Below, piece by piece: positions 63,245 through 64,000 of a DNA stretch of 64,000 nt. The stretch spans positions 6,140,501 to 6,204,500 of the forward strand of contig NZ_CP128362.1 in the NCBI RefSeq assembly GCF_034274695.1. Reading direction: 5' to 3'. This DNA comes from Chitinophaga sp. LS1. GTDB lineage: Bacteria; Bacteroidota; Bacteroidia; Chitinophagales; Chitinophagaceae. The position numbers and the translations under genes are program-made. The notes beneath the pieces were generated by a model. The model was given only the letters and a program-made list of their open reading frames with translations. It made no database searches and had not been told where the DNA came from. The stretch's first letter is position 1; each line of letters starts with the position of its first letter.

Positions 63245-64000
63245 TTAGACGAGATCCATGTCGTAACGCTCTTCGTTCATATGCTTTCCGTACAAGCCAA
63301 CCGGTTTTTCGCCTGTCTTGCGGAAGCCTGCTTTTCTAAACATATTATTAGCCGTTTCGGCCAGATTGGTTGAAAACAGGTAAATTTTGTGATACCCCTT
63401 CTCCCGGCAGTTAATAATGGCATCTGCCAGTAACTTGCGGCCCAGCCCCATCCCTCTGAAATCAGGATGTACCAGGAACCATTTGAGCTGTGCGGCATAG
63501 CGGGAATGCCAAACGACAGCGATTGACGCCACGATCTGGTTGCCATGCAGTGCGAGGTATACCTGATCCTTGGAAGGATTGTACGCTTCCAGGAACTCGG
63601 CGAAGTTCTTACATACGCTGGTATCGAATTCCAGGTTATACCCCAGTTCTTTGGCATACAAGGTGCCGTGCATATACATCAGGTAACCAGGGTCTCCGGG
63701 GAGCAGCTGGTATCTCCATGTAATATCGTTAGCGGTGATCCGGTTTTCTTCGGACAGGATGTGGCGGATGGTCTTCATGGCGGCAGCCAGCGCTAACTGT
63801 TGCTCGTCAGGAATTGGGTCCAGCAACTGACGGATCTGTTCACCCGCCGTTTCCTGCATCATCTCCAGCAGCTTCCGTCCTTTGGCAGTAATCTGCAGGT
63901 ACCAGGTACGGCCATCCAACGCAGATTTCTTTCTGGAAAGTAGTTGCTCGCTTTCAAAAGCTTTGAGCATACGGCTTAGGTAGCCGCCGTCAATTCCAAG
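63245..64000 (-). CDS. MarR-type HTH fused to GNAT N-acetyltransferase (5' partial)
   Basis: The frame is open to the right edge. Visible: the end of a MarR winged helix (LGIDGGYLSRMLKAFE, recognition helix, and the wing with SALDGRTWYLQITAKG), a dimerisation helix (about QETAGEQIRQLLDPIPDEQQ), then a GNAT domain with VHPDFRGMGLGRKLLADAI (acetyl-CoA loop) and KIYLFSTNLAETANNMFRKAGF. MarR-GNAT fusions are known bifunctional regulators/acetyltransferases; the target is unknown. The N-terminus lies outside the window. Confidence 0.9.
   Translation of the reverse strand, partial: LGIDGGYLSRMLKAFESEQLLSRKKSALDGRTWYLQITAKGRKLLEMMQETAGEQIRQLLDPIPDEQQLALAAAMKTIRHILSEENRITANDITWRYQLLPGDPGYLMYMHGTLYAKELGYNLEFDTSVCKNFAEFLEAYNPSKDQVYLALHGNQIVASIAVVWHSRYAAQLKWFLVHPDFRGMGLGRKLLADAIINCREKGYHKIYLFSTNLAETANNMFRKAGFRKTGEKPVGLYGKHMNEERYDMDLV

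Overview
The window is chromosomal DNA from a Bacteroidota bacterium, most likely Chitinophaga or a close relative in the Chitinophagaceae. The evidence is: three large secreted proteins ending in type IX secretion (Por/T9SS) C-terminal sorting domains, TAnnTTTG-type -7 promoter elements, a GH76 mannanase, the divergent short glycogen-synthase-like/panC arrangement typical of the phylum, and dense genes of moderate GC content separated by AT-rich spacers. There is no sign of a prophage, plasmid or CRISPR array. One IS110-type element is present and appears inactivated by a frameshift.

Layout: 1-4898 is the 3' part of a giant T9SS-exported PA14/FN3 protein. 5019-13126 is a compact exopolysaccharide operon: Wzc-like chain-length protein, acyltransferase, Wzx flippase, glycosyltransferase, a 34-residue membrane microprotein, Wzy/O-antigen-ligase-type protein and a half-length TolC-like protein. 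13160-18972 holds two paralogous secreted esterases tail to tail; the second is fused to PKD repeats, a beta-helix and a T9SS tail. 19.4-23.0 kb carries a polysaccharide deacetylase, a divergent HxlR regulator/thioredoxin-reductase-like pair and a fatty-acid desaturase. 23.1-32.3 kb is housekeeping: metK, a GT5-like protein, panC, panD and panB (pantothenate), a YbhN-like membrane protein, and ppk1 with ppx (polyphosphate). 32.3-35.1 kb carries a DUF1338 enzyme and an ALDH7, which together suggest the lower part of lysine/2-aminoadipate catabolism. 35.3-37.4 kb has the broken IS110 element and an orphan gene. 38-44.2 kb has a subtilase, a DUF4870 protein, RNase P RNA, a DUF2027/Smr protein, a DoxX protein and an amino-acid permease.

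44.5-50.0 kb is a minus-strand housekeeping cluster (bioD, 5-formyl-THF cyclo-ligase, lpxK, rnr, polyprenyl synthase). 50.1-56.5 kb is plus-strand: cystathionine beta-synthase, a BtuF-like protein, fba, accD, smpB and a lipoprotein. 56.7-64 kb is minus-strand: rnhA, an acyl-CoA carboxylase beta subunit, an NlpC/P60 peptidase, a CapA-like protein, the GH76 enzyme and a MarR-GNAT fusion.

The most unusual signal is non-genic. At three unrelated loci (after the DUF1338 gene, the polyprenyl synthase gene and smpB) the last 35-50 bases of the gene are tandemly re-duplicated downstream of the stop codon, 3-5 times, at periods of 50-71 bp, mostly with growing divergence away from the gene. I know of no description of this as a recurrent pattern. 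A second layer of dispersed intergenic elements is also present: a terminator-associated repeat containing AGGTACCCRAATAAAA and a GC-rich motif GGCCTGCGGCCG.
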